Source: Nitzschia sp. pyKryTriq1
Lineage: Eukaryota; Bacillariophyta; Bacillariophyceae; Bacillariales; Bacillariaceae
Reading direction: 5' to 3'
NCBI GenBank assembly: GCA_956465555.1
Contig: OY101118.1
Location: 3,059,751-3,123,750 of the forward strand
Length of the DNA: 64,000 nt
The notes under the pieces were generated by a model. It was not told where the DNA came from. It did not search any database and was given only the letters and a program-made list of their open reading frames with translations. Of the stretch, positions 21,506 to 30,888 are shown piece by piece. A program made the translations under genes and the position numbers. The number at the start of each line of letters is the position of its first letter. Position 1 is the stretch's first letter.

Positions 21506-21987
21506 CATATAGACGCGGGGTTTTGATGATAATAATGAAGGAAGAAGTCTCCGCGGTCCGCGGAGCGTAATACTGAATACTGTAGTCCACCATCGCATCA
21601 TGGTCGATCGATGAGGTTTTGCGGCACCGCGATCCCGCGCGCTACGCATAGCTGCGGCCTGCAGCCATGGCGCGATCGCGTTGGTCCATGCGCACGCCAG
21701 GTGATATGGACGGGCTCGCGATTTTCCTTGGAAGAGAATTATTAATGGCGCGAAAGTATCGACTAGTTCGACCCATTTTGGCATCATACTACTCGTCCGA
21801 GCGCGAGAAGTCGCCTGCATGTACGTAATGTTTTCCCGCCAAAAAAGACACAGCGACCACAGACAGTCACAATACCGTACTGGTACTGTACTGCCGGTAG
21901 TCATGGTCCTTTCCTCTCTGCTCTCTGTCGACGACTTGATGCACTCTTGAACAATCCCCACTCCATTCGCAATCACCACAATTCAGC
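21506..21987. other. Spacer between the TRIM element and the ankyrin gene
   Basis: About 480 bases with GC-rich palindromes such as 'ccgcggtccgcgg' (21557) and 'gcgcgctacgc'. It is the promoter side of the ankyrin gene. No gene is supported. Confidence 0.45.
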
Positions 21988-22918
21988 ATGACAAGTACAC
22001 TACAGAGTCTGTTTGGGGCACTGTCCTCGATAACTACCAGCAGTACTACTTCTGCAAGAAGTAGTACCGCGGAAACCTCCTCTTTGACGACGACAACGAG
22101 GACGAACAAGAACAAGAACACCCACGCGGATGGGGCATCTCCCTCCTCCAACCACAAGAAGCGACCTCTCAAGTCAACATCACAAGATTTGCAAGATTTA
22201 AATACATTGGCCCGACTTCGCTGTTGGTCTGCCATTGAACAATGTGCTTCGACGGTCGATTCCATTCATCACACTACCTTCACTGCGGCCGGGAACGCCC
22301 CATTGCATTCGGCCATTTCGAACGGCGCCCCCCTGTCGACGGTCCAAGCCTTGGTCATTGCGAATCCTCCCAGTGTCGCATTGGGGAATAATTTTGGCAA
22401 TACGCCTTTGCATTTTGCCGCGTGGAAGAACAAATACGCCGAAAGCTTTGCCATTGTCGAATTTTTACTGGAATATCATCCCCAAGCGGCCAAGGCCGTC
22501 AATAAACATGGGAATTTACCCCTTCATCATGCCACGAATTACAAGGCCCACCCGGATATTGTCCAATTATTGTATCGTGCCTATCCGCAAGCCATTCAAA
22601 TAACCAATGATAAAGGCAAGACGCCCTTGGAGCTGGCAATGCATCGATTTGGAGAAAAACATGACGTGGTGGCGCTCTTGAAAGGCGATACAGGACGAAA
22701 TTTTGTTTTCCAACAACAACAACAAAAACAAAAACAACAATCCAAACTAATACCAACAAGGTTGAAATTGACAGCACCCAACAACAACAACAACAACAAC
22801 AAGAATACCAGCAGAGCTAGTAGTAGTACAGTAAAGTACAAGAACAATGCTAGTGGCAGAAGAGACGACGATGACCACTACGAAGAACGAAGAAACAAGA
22901 ACCAGAACACCAGCATGA

Positions 22919-22952
<34 letters not shown>

Positions 22953-23103
22953 ATCATCATCATTATCGGCTCGCTATCGATACTCTACCCACAAGGAGGA
23001 GGATCCACATGATCATGATCCTCATCATCATCATCATCATCACAGTCAAAACGCCGCCAATAAGATTCAGACGGATGTGTGGCAGGAAGTTGACTTGTCC
23101 TAG
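21988..23103 (+). CDS. Ankyrin-repeat protein with low-complexity tail
   Basis: Single exon, 371 residues. Residues 1-70 are Ser/Thr-rich. Residues about 72-235 hold four to five ankyrin repeats with the usual cores: 'GNAPLHSAISNG', 'GNTPLHFAAW', 'GNLPLHHATNYKAHPDIVQ' and 'GKTPLELAMHRFGEKHD'. Ankyrin arrays mediate protein binding and no catalytic domain is present. The C-terminal 135 residues are Gln-, Asn-, Ser- and His-rich from CAA, AAC, TCA and CAT triplet runs, ending in 'DHDPHHHHHHHSQ' and a short acidic end. No signal peptide or membrane segment, so a soluble cytosolic or nuclear scaffold is likely. It is transcribed away from the SUMO protease gene, with a TRIM insertion between them. 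Confidence 0.87.
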
Positions 23104-23822
23104 TAAAAAATGATGGCTGGTTTATTGTTGTTCACCTTGTTGCTGTTGTTGTTGTTGTTGTTGTTGTTGGCTGGATTCAAGCAAGAAAAAGGAGAGCGCA
23201 AGGAACAACAACAGTACTCGCCTCCTGTCTGTGAAAGTATGGAAGCGACTCTACTACTTCCAGGTACGTAGTGGGGACAGTCCGCAACCGACGACGACTC
23301 GTGCTGTTACTACGACTGGTGGCATCATGCAGCAGTGGTGCGTCGTCGTCCAGCTAATATGTGATAAATAAGTTAGTAGTAGTAGAAACTCTAATCATTA
23401 TCGTAGGACTACTAGTAGTCTAGTTAACAGTAGAGGCAATACATCTCGGTGCTACTACTAGCATAGGTAGTAGCCTCTAATAGTAGTAGTAGCTAGAGTA
23501 CGAGTAGTAGTACTACAAATAGTAGTGGGACTCTAATCCTATCCAAGTATACTCTAGTAGTGGAACTCTAATCCTATCCGTGAATGCGAACATGAATGAA
23601 AAATGAATGCATGAGTCGACTCTTTCGACCTGAAGGACTGTTTGGACTCAACTGTCCAGCCCCTTCCCTTTTTTGAAAAATCGAATTTCGAGATGCGCTA
23701 CAATAATAACGCAAAAGATCGACGAGATAATATGCACGATGCACCTCCATCATTGTTGCGTTTGTGCCGCTGTTGACACAACTACCGTACTACTACTAAT
23801 AGTACAGTAAAACAACGACAAG
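23104..23822. other. Spacer with CTAGTAG palindrome tracts
   Basis: About 720 bases. A (TTG)n tract lies at 23141-23170 and dense TAGTAG/CTAGTA motifs at 23370-23580, partly repeated as 'agtgg(g/a)actctaatcctatcc' at 23523 and 23560. Upstream of the next gene is an AT-rich promoter-like stretch. No gene is supported. Confidence 0.5.
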
Positions 23823-25604
23823 ATGAGAAGTAAAAGGATACCGGTACCCTTTACCATTGGGTTAATCTTGGTCCATTGGATCACCTACAATCAAATTTCT
23901 CTAATTTTCGGGGATGGTGAAGTGTTTTTGGATTACATTAGTCGAAGAATCATCCGAAATAACAACGACAACGACATCGACAATGATGCGCCGACGGTGG
24001 TCATCCAGCATCATAATTATTATAACACAAGCGCTGCTGCTACTGCTGCTGCTACTCCCAAGCATCATGAAACACTGCTGGCATGGAATTTCTTGGAGCC
24101 AAACAACAACTCGATCCAAAAGTACAAGTATCACAAAGTTCGATTAACGGTTGATGATGCATTCATGTGGAAGGGCCGACAGCGAAGACTTTGCAAACGA
24201 ATCAAAAAGGAAAGAGCCAAATTGTTGGACTCGAGCACAAGAAGAAACAACAGCAATACTGCAACGATAACAACAACAACAACAACAACAACAACAACGA
24301 TCCCCCGGATGGTGTTGTATTTGGGACTACCGTGTGAATTGCTCCACAAGCAACATCGGCACGGGAATCTGGTCGTGGGATTGTACGCAATGCATCTGGC
24401 CGCCATGGCCCATGATGCCGATCTTATCTTTGTCTGTAAAGAGGAGGAAAATCAATACGATAATCTCTTTTGGTGGCTGCAAAGTTTGCCCCATACTGTC
24501 GACTACAAACGTCAGCTACTACTGTTACCACAAAGAACAAGAACCCAACAGGCCACGAGCAACAAGCCGTCCTCTTCGGCAGCATGCTCGGGCATGGGTA
24601 AGATTCCACTCGAATATACTTCGGAACTCGTCAAATATGATCTACGAAGGATGGCCTTGGCCATCTTTGGGGCTCGAACACCCGCCATGCATCAATTTCT
24701 GAAACGTTTTCCCGAACCGCCAGCAGCTAGTAGTACTAGTAGTACTGCTTCATGGTCGTCACGACGCGATTCAGCACCAGTACTACTACCCACCCATCCA
24801 CTCTATCCCGAGATGGAACTGGACTCGGTCGCCATACATTTTCGTTGTGGCGATGTGTTGAGTAACTTGGACGCCAATATCAACGAGAATTACGGTTTGA
24901 TTCCCTTTTACGTCTATCGAAACGTATTGATGGAACTACTACTTCTCGAGAACGACGAAACGAGAAACATGAAGAGCAGCAACAGTACTTCTTCTTCTTC
25001 TACTACTACTACTAGTTCTACCAATACTATTCCTACCATTGGAATTATCACGGCCCCTTTTGATCCTCATCATTTGAGACGACAAGATGCTCGACATGCC
25101 AGTCAATGTCAAGAATTGGTCGAGATGCTCCAAGGGTATTTGCAATCCCACTTTCCTCTCGCGAAAGTATCGATTCGGAATGATCCCAAGACCGATAGTA
25201 AGACGATTCCCATGGTCTACGCGCGACTCATCTTGGCCGATCAAGCTTCCATTTGCATTCGAAGTACCTTTTGTGTCTTTCCGACGCTTGCAAGTTTTGC
25301 TAGAAAACGGGTCTTTTTGGAAGGAGGCGTGTCTTATTTTGTATCGAATGTGGTTGGGAGAAGAAAAGAACAAGACGAGGAAGACGGCGCAGCATTGCAT
25401 CTCTTAGATTCCAAACAGATACCATACCTCTACAGTCATGAGATTGAGCAAATGGGATGGAATGCGACTCTGGAATGGTTGATGCGGCGGGAAGAAGAAG
25501 AAGAAGAAGAAGGACAACAACCACACGCCGTTCTTCTTCCTCGTACTACTAGCATGACAACAAGCGCCACTACTACTGCTATTTATAAAAATAGTAAAGC
25601 ATAG
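23823..25604 (+). CDS. Type II membrane glycosyltransferase-like protein
   Basis: Single exon, 593 residues. A short basic head and a signal anchor at about 8-30 ('FTIGLILVHWITYNQ') place the rest in the Golgi or ER lumen. A Thr run (ACA triplets) lies near residue 145. The catalytic-type region starts with 'HGNLVVGLYAMHLAAMAHDA' and includes 'DSVAIHFRCGDVL' near residue 335, which resembles the 'H-x-R-x-G-D' nucleotide-sugar motif of fucosyltransferase-like families. Further on are 'IGIITAPFDP', 'DSKTIPMVYARLILADQ' and 'STFCVFPTLAS', the order seen in such GT-B enzymes (last loop with S/T-x-x-S/T). A role in glycan decoration of secreted or wall proteins is likely; donor and acceptor are unknown. 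Ends with a Glu run. Confidence 0.65.
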   Translation: MRSKRIPVPFTIGLILVHWITYNQISLIFGDGEVFLDYISRRIIRNNNDNDIDNDAPTVVIQHHNYYNTSAAATAAATPKHHETLLAWNFLEPNNNSIQKYKYHKVRLTVDDAFMWKGRQRRLCKRIKKERAKLLDSSTRRNNSNTATITTTTTTTTTTIPRMVLYLGLPCELLHKQHRHGNLVVGLYAMHLAAMAHDADLIFVCKEEENQYDNLFWWLQSLPHTVDYKRQLLLLPQRTRTQQATSNKPSSSAACSGMGKIPLEYTSELVKYDLRRMALAIFGARTPAMHQFLKRFPEPPAASSTSSTASWSSRRDSAPVLLPTHPLYPEMELDSVAIHFRCGDVLSNLDANINENYGLIPFYVYRNVLMELLLLENDETRNMKSSNSTSSSSTTTTSSTNTIPTIGIITAPFDPHHLRRQDARHASQCQELVEMLQGYLQSHFPLAKVSIRNDPKTDSKTIPMVYARLILADQASICIRSTFCVFPTLASFARKRVFLEGGVSYFVSNVVGRRKEQDEEDGAALHLLDSKQIPYLYSHEIEQMGWNATLEWLMRREEEEEEEGQQPHAVLLPRTTSMTTSATTTAIYKNSKA

Positions 25605-26273
25605 TTCATCACCTAGAGTAGTATTGCTTTTGGTCTCTAGTCTAGTAGTACGGGAGGACGAAGAACAAGGAAGAAGAAGCAATACGAGGAACTGATGCTG
25701 GAGAGGTGGAAGAAGACAAATGATAGTATTCTACTTCTGCCTATCCTCGTCCTTCCTTTGCTGATCTCGCCAGCGAGGCACCAAATAACATGTTAAAATG
25801 AGTGAAAGTTTATGTTGAATGATGATGATCATAGTAGTCGAACAGCATGTTGTAGAACTACCGTACTACTATTACTAGTAGTTCCTGCTCGTAGCTTCCA
25901 ACCTTCTTCTTACATGCCTTCGATGAGTGCAGGTCGGGGGCAGCAACAACAAGAAGAAGCACCGGCGGAAAGAACAACAAGAGGAGGAGGCGAACAAGAA
26001 GGCAAATTACAGTACATGAGCTTCTATCATAACGTATCACTTAGGAACACGAACCAAAGAATTGAAGTACTCGTCGTCCTCTCTAGCTAGTAGCTAGAGT
26101 ACTACTACTACTAGTAGAGATTAAACTGTAGTCGCCCGTTGTCTACATGTAGGAAAGTAGTACTAGTAGTACTACTATCGTCTACTTCTGTGCGTTGTCT
26201 ACTACGAGAAGTAAGACGACCAGCACAGCAGCAGTTCTTTCTTACTATTACTCAACTACTACTACTACTACTA
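25605..26273. other. Spacer between convergent genes
   Basis: About 670 bases between the glycosyltransferase-like gene and the LRR gene. It holds CTAGTAG/TACTACT tracts at 26080-26280 and one weak open frame at 25812-26090, listed separately. Confidence 0.5.
25812..26090 (+). CDS. Doubtful 92-residue ORF with signal-like head
   Basis: The frame encodes a hydrophobic core 'TTVLLLLVVPARSFQPSS' that resembles a signal peptide followed by an aromatic transit-peptide start, as in diatom plastid precursors. However, most of that core comes from a TACTACT tract that is common in nearby spacers, and the rest is Gln/Glu-rich without a domain. It could be chance. Confidence 0.18.
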   Translation: MLNDDDHSSRTACCRTTVLLLLVVPARSFQPSSYMPSMSAGRGQQQQEEAPAERTTRGGGEQEGKLQYMSFYHNVSLRNTNQRIEVLVVLSS

Positions 26274-28052
26274 CTATCCATGACAAACAGTACAACAAGT
26301 ACATATAAGATCGGCTCGGTTGCAGTCCGTTTCCAACCTGTTCAAGTAGGGCCATTGATCGCACTGAGCAGTCAAAATGGTTCCCGTGAAGGAGTTGTTA
26401 TGCAACAAGAGTTCCGTGACGTTTGCCCAGTCCGATCCAAAGGTGGGAGGAATCGTACCAGTTAAAAGATTGGAATGAATCCACAAGTACTCCCAATGAT
26501 CGCTGACGGTAGATTCCGGCAGTGTCCCCGTCAAGGCCGCATCGTGCAAGACTAGAGACTTGAGAGATGGAAGGTTCCATAGACTTTCGGGAATAGCTCC
26601 CGTCCATTGATTCAATGCCAGATCGACGTAGAACAGATCGGGAGCATTCCAGATCTCGGGAAGAGGACCCGAAATGGCATTGTCGTACATTTTCCAGCTT
26701 GTCAAGCTCTGTAGGGAGGCGTATCCAGGATCAAAACCTGTAAAAAGATTCCGTTGGACACGCATCCGCTCGAGGGTATCGAAAAAGGGCACGGTCCCTT
26801 CCAAAAGATTCCCATCCAAGTAGAGAACCTCGAGGGGAGAATATCGACTCAATGTCGTAGGAGAAGTCGCCGTGGAAGGAATGTTCCCCGTCAGAGAATT
26901 GGAGGACAGATCGATATAGATAAGTCTGGGTAATTCCAGCAGTCCTTGAGGAATGGTTCCCGTCAACTTGTTTTCGCCCAGGCTGAGTAATTGTAGGTGC
27001 GAGAGGTGGATCAATTCGGACGGTATCCGTCCCTGCAAGTTTCTTTCTGACAGATAGAGAATGGCGACGCTTTCCGATTCTTCGCAACTGATACCTTCCC
27101 AGTCGCATTCATGCAACTCTTCGTCTAGAAAGGGCAGCGCGGCATCAAGCCATTCCGTGGGCCCGTTGGTGGCATGATAGAGAACACACAATATGTATCG
27201 CTGCTGCACGGCTTCTTCCCCATAGGAAGCTACCGTCACTTGTAGTTGATCGTAACGAGTCAACCAATATCGACAGGTACCTTGAGGTGTGAGTTCATCA
27301 AAGTAGTCCGCGGGGCTGGTTATTTTCAAAAGGGTTTCATCAATGTCTGCCATGTCGTTCAGATTCATCGAGGGAGCAAAAGAAGGTGGATCGGTTTCCA
27401 TATCAATATAAAAGTTGGGTGGAAAGGTGAGTTCGGGCGTCGGGGATCCAGAGGAAGCGGCGGTGCCGCCATTCGATGGTAAAGGGTCTTCTTCCGAGCT
27501 GGAAGTGCTGCTCGGACCGGTGCGAGTTACGATAAAGTAAACTCCAATAGAAATGCCGACCAACATGACCGACAGAAGGATGTAGAAGGTAACGCTCCTT
27601 CCTTTGCCACAAAGGTGCCGCGGTGATGCTCCCGATGGTTTCTTTTGTTGTGCAGATGAGGATGTTTCATCTAGTCCTGATTCAATAATGGCATTGTTCG
27701 AAGACGCCACGCTACCAGGAGATCGAAGTCCTCGCCTGCTGCTGATATGGTGGTGGTTGTTGTTGTGGTTGTTGTTGGACGATTGCTTCGTACTACTCTT
27801 GTTTTTGTTTTGTCGCCGTTGCTGTCTTCGTTGCGGGTTGTTTTCATCTTCTTCATCATCGGAATCGCTGGACGCTACCGCCGAGGCCGCACTCAAATTT
27901 GAAACTCGTTGCTGCGCGACGGATTGATCTTCCGGGATGGTGTCGAGGAACGCGTCGGGGACAGCCGTGGGATGATGGCCTCCGCTCAACAACATGAGAA
28001 CGGCAACAAGAAATCCAACGGAATGTCCAAAAGAAAACAAACAGCAAGCCAA
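26274..28052 (-). CDS. Membrane protein with plant-type leucine-rich repeats
   Basis: Single exon, 592 residues. Residues 8-28 are hydrophobic and may be a signal peptide or first anchor. Residues 30-150 are low-complexity, acidic then Gln/Asn/His-rich. A clear TM lies at about 155-176 ('FYILLSVMLVGISIGVYFIV'). A cap with 'CRYW', 'ILCVLYHATNG' and 'CDWEGISC' follows, then about eight to nine LRRs of the plant/RLP type between 310 and 560, for example 'LSLGENKLTGTIPQGLLELP', 'IDLSSNSLTGNIP' and 'LALNQWTGAIPESLW'. A Cys-rich end, 'CDQWPYLNRLETDC' and 'CTCC', closes the solenoid. No kinase domain is present. This is a known diatom type of LRR membrane protein, likely outward-facing and suited to recognition or adhesion; ligand unknown. 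Confidence 0.85.
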   Translation of the reverse strand: MACCLFSFGHSVGFLVAVLMLLSGGHHPTAVPDAFLDTIPEDQSVAQQRVSNLSAASAVASSDSDDEEDENNPQRRQQRRQNKNKSSTKQSSNNNHNNNHHHISSRRGLRSPGSVASSNNAIIESGLDETSSSAQQKKPSGASPRHLCGKGRSVTFYILLSVMLVGISIGVYFIVTRTGPSSTSSSEEDPLPSNGGTAASSGSPTPELTFPPNFYIDMETDPPSFAPSMNLNDMADIDETLLKITSPADYFDELTPQGTCRYWLTRYDQLQVTVASYGEEAVQQRYILCVLYHATNGPTEWLDAALPFLDEELHECDWEGISCEESESVAILYLSERNLQGRIPSELIHLSHLQLLSLGENKLTGTIPQGLLELPRLIYIDLSSNSLTGNIPSTATSPTTLSRYSPLEVLYLDGNLLEGTVPFFDTLERMRVQRNLFTGFDPGYASLQSLTSWKMYDNAISGPLPEIWNAPDLFYVDLALNQWTGAIPESLWNLPSLKSLVLHDAALTGTLPESTVSDHWEYLWIHSNLLTGTIPPTFGSDWANVTELLLHNNSFTGTILTAQCDQWPYLNRLETDCNRADLICTCCTVCHG

Positions 28053-29158
28053 TCGATGGATCCAACACTAGTATGAGTAGTAGTACTAGCTAGCTGCTCC
28101 AATTTGAACTCCACGGCACTTGTACTTCAGAAAGCAACACAGGTAGCTTCCACATTCATACGCCCACGGCAAAGATAAAAATAATAACAAGATTGATGCT
28201 GCCAGCGTAGCTACTGGATAGGTGATAGTAGATCTCCCGCCCAGTAGAGTTGCTGTTTGTCTGTGCGGAACAATACCGGTATGAGTGTGTAGAGTAGTTG
28301 CTGTATTACTGTACAGTACCACTGTAGTGACAACTCCTACCACTAAACTGACTTGTTCTCGTCCTTCCTTGCTCTCCTTTCCCACCTCCCAAATGTCAAA
28401 AAGCGCCGTCTGCGACCGGAATTTCCCGCAATCAAAAATAGATAGGGAAACGACATTGTTCGTTACGTACTGTAGATACCGGCACTGTGTGTAGGGCGGG
28501 AAACGCCGTTGCATGCGTTAGTACGTAGTTGTGCTTGTGTGTTCTTTTTTTTGTGTCGCTCGTTTCAAACTTCGAATGACACAAAGTTTGCACATAGGCT
28601 GGCTATGCGCGCCACGGCAGTTGGGCACATATCAGATGGGCATCGATCTTGCTAAGTAATCGTTCCAAAGTTCTCGATCAGATGTCTCAGCCTTGTCTCA
28701 GCGACAGACATTTTCTCGTCCTCAAAGCTCGGGGTAGTCGTATCAAAATTTTCGATGGGTTTTACCCAAGCCTTGTTGGGCTTGAGCTTGCTTGACGATA
28801 GAATGACATCATTCAATAATCCAAGCCACCACCAAGAAAAAAGCTAAAAGCTTTAGTACTACTGTACCGGTACAGCAGTACTATGTACAGCTAGCAGAAC
28901 AAGTACTGTCTCTTGTTTGCTCGTGTACACGTACTCAGACCGTACTCTAGCACCAGGTTGGAGACCATGAGCACGACCACCCCTAGTAGAGCACAACCGG
29001 GACGAGCAGCTTGATATCCTCATTGCGTTCTTACCGCACACTACTATGTCGTAAGCTTACTTCAAAAATTACGATCAAAGCGATTACTGCCACCAATCCG
29101 CACTATATACACAAGAACACTCTACCCACCAGCTTAGCTTAGCTTACTAGCGTCAGAC
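28053..29158. other. Spacer of 1.1 kb with one orphan coding-like fragment
   Basis: It contains the LRR promoter side and the 3' side of the MTHFR-like gene. An isolated coding-like stretch lies at 28653-28842 on the minus strand, listed separately. TACCGG/CCGGTA palindromes are near 28270 and 28865. Nothing else is supported. Confidence 0.45.
28653..28842 (-). pseudogene. Orphan C-terminal coding fragment (about 60 codons)
   Basis: An open frame that reads like real protein: 'NKAWVKPIENFDTTTPSFED' followed by 'EKMSVAETRLRHLIENFGTI' and then a stop at 28653-28655. It has balanced composition, unlike the low-complexity spacers around it. It has no start codon in a good place and a stop just upstream, so it is probably the tail of a decayed or displaced gene, or a last exon whose partners I cannot find. 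Family not recognised. Confidence 0.3.
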
Positions 29159-30352
29159 TCACTTCCGCCCTCCCAACAAAACTCCAAGGGCTACCAATGT
29201 ACCACCCGTAACAGCTCCCAGCAAAGCGGCCGACTCGGGGTTCATGGTACTACGGAAAGTAGACACCTCCTTATTCTTCTCCTCCTCTTGTTGGGCATCC
29301 TTAATAGTATTCGTAGCAGTAGTAGGTAGGAACAATGGTGTACAATCGACCCATTGGACTTTCCAAGGACTGGCCCGATGATCCATCAAGATACTTTGAA
29401 GACGTCGAAAGAGTTCATGAACTCCATCAATTTCCGCCTTGAAAATTGAGACGGATTCGCAAGAGATGCCCAACGGAATGCCCAAATTCGAACATTCTTT
29501 CAAAATGGATTCCAAATGTCGGCACAGAATTTGAATCGATTCTTCCACGGGCGATTCGGCTTGCAAAATAGATTCTTCGACTTGCGCGGGGACATTCACA
29601 CCCAACCATTTCAAGAAATTCATCGTTTTACTCCTTGACACGGGAGCAAAGGTCAATACGACCTTTTGGGGGACCAGTCCTCGTTGGCGACACAGGGCAG
29701 CATAATCTTGCAAGAGTCGAATGGTCGGTTCGACGTCATACACAGCCTGACTGATGAACCATTCGGCGCCGGCCATTTGTTTGCGCACCATATTTAAATG
29801 TTCGGTAGGGTAGTCCTTGCCACGAGCTTTGGCCGATTCCAAAGTATGACGTTCGGCAATACAGACACCTCCAAAGCGAAGAGAGGGATGTTGCTCCACC
29901 TTTTCCATCGCTTGGGCCAAGGTAGGACCTTGATAAACACCTTCGCTGCTGGCACGGCCTACCAAATTAATCGCAGAATGGCCGTGTTCCTTACTGGCCG
30001 TCTCGATCCAATCCTCAAAGTGTTCTTCCGCGACACACTTGTAGACCAAACAAGGCTTGCCGGACGTGCGAGCCAAGAGTGCGGCATACGGACTACTATC
30101 CATTAACTTCCGAAATGGAAAGGGGCGGGTCATGGACGAGCGGCCGGGTTCATCTTGAATATCATACACAATAAATCCATCCGTGGCCAAGGCGCGACTC
30201 CGGGCCGCGAATTTGGAGCAAATTTGAGCACATTTGCCGGGAGGCGTCCCGATCATGGGTGGCACTTCGCCCAACAAAAAGACCGGGCGACGGGGATCTG
30301 CGAGGCGTTCAGCCAACGAAGCCGCATCGTCGGAGGAAGTCAAAGTTGCCAT
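29159..30352 (-). CDS. Methylenetetrahydrofolate-reductase-like TIM-barrel protein, tail-anchored
   Basis: Single exon, 397 residues. The pattern fits the MTHFR superfamily of FAD-dependent barrels: an early 'FLLGEVPP', 'ALATDGFIVYDIQDEPGR', 'KPCLVYKCVA', 'INLVGRASS', 'FGGVCIAERHT', then 'EWFISQAVYD', which aligns with the 'F-x-x-T-Q-x-x-x-D' substrate strand of MTHFR, and 'VVLTFAPV'. It lacks the C-terminal regulatory domain of eukaryotic MTHFRs and ends in a hydrophobic, glycine-rich helix followed by 'GGRK' (about residues 376-397), the layout of a tail anchor into a mitochondrial, ER or plastid outer membrane. The start is the first ATG, just after an A-rich leader. A role in one-carbon metabolism is inferred from the fold only; the canonical enzyme may be encoded elsewhere. 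Confidence 0.6.
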   Translation of the reverse strand: MATLTSSDDAASLAERLADPRRPVFLLGEVPPMIGTPPGKCAQICSKFAARSRALATDGFIVYDIQDEPGRSSMTRPFPFRKLMDSSPYAALLARTSGKPCLVYKCVAEEHFEDWIETASKEHGHSAINLVGRASSEGVYQGPTLAQAMEKVEQHPSLRFGGVCIAERHTLESAKARGKDYPTEHLNMVRKQMAGAEWFISQAVYDVEPTIRLLQDYAALCRQRGLVPQKVVLTFAPVSRSKTMNFLKWLGVNVPAQVEESILQAESPVEESIQILCRHLESILKECSNLGIPLGISCESVSIFKAEIDGVHELFRRLQSILMDHRASPWKVQWVDCTPLFLPTTATNTIKDAQQEEEKNKEVSTFRSTMNPESAALLGAVTGGTLVALGVLLGGRK

Positions 30353-30888
30353 GTTTTTTTTAATAAAAAATAGAGCAACTATTGATGGATCGAGAATAGT
30401 GAGCGTAGTTCTGGAAGAGTATGGTAATGACTATGAGTACGGTAGCAAGATCTGCAAAACCTTCTCATTGACGATGTAAGAGTAGTAGTCCGCGTTCCAA
30501 GAAGGAGAAGGTCTTGTTTGAAGTGAGAATTAAGAATAGAGGCGGGAAGAAAGATCGGTGGTGCCTGGTGAGTCGTCACGAAAAGATGAACATTGCGCGT
30601 GGAACGCGTGGAATAGTTGAGTCCTGGCAGGAGTCGTCTGTTCGTCACCCAAGGGCCCCTGAGCGATCTCTTATTATTTTACTTTTGAACGACGTTACGT
30701 GTAGGTTTCGTTTGCAGAGGGGTTTCCGAATGGTATCTTTTTCATGGTGCACTCCATCGGTTCGTCTCAAAGGGTACCATGATAGAACAAGAAGACGATA
30801 CTGTGGTCTCCATAGCACTGTAGTCGTCTGGTAAACATGTTTCTATCGGTACTATTTTAAAACATACTTTTATGTTTGTGTTGGCTGG
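30353..30888. other. Spacer between MTHFR-like and histidine-phosphatase genes
   Basis: About 535 bases: the promoter of the MTHFR-like gene on the left and the 3' side of the phosphatase gene on the right. No gene or repeat that I can support. Confidence 0.5.
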
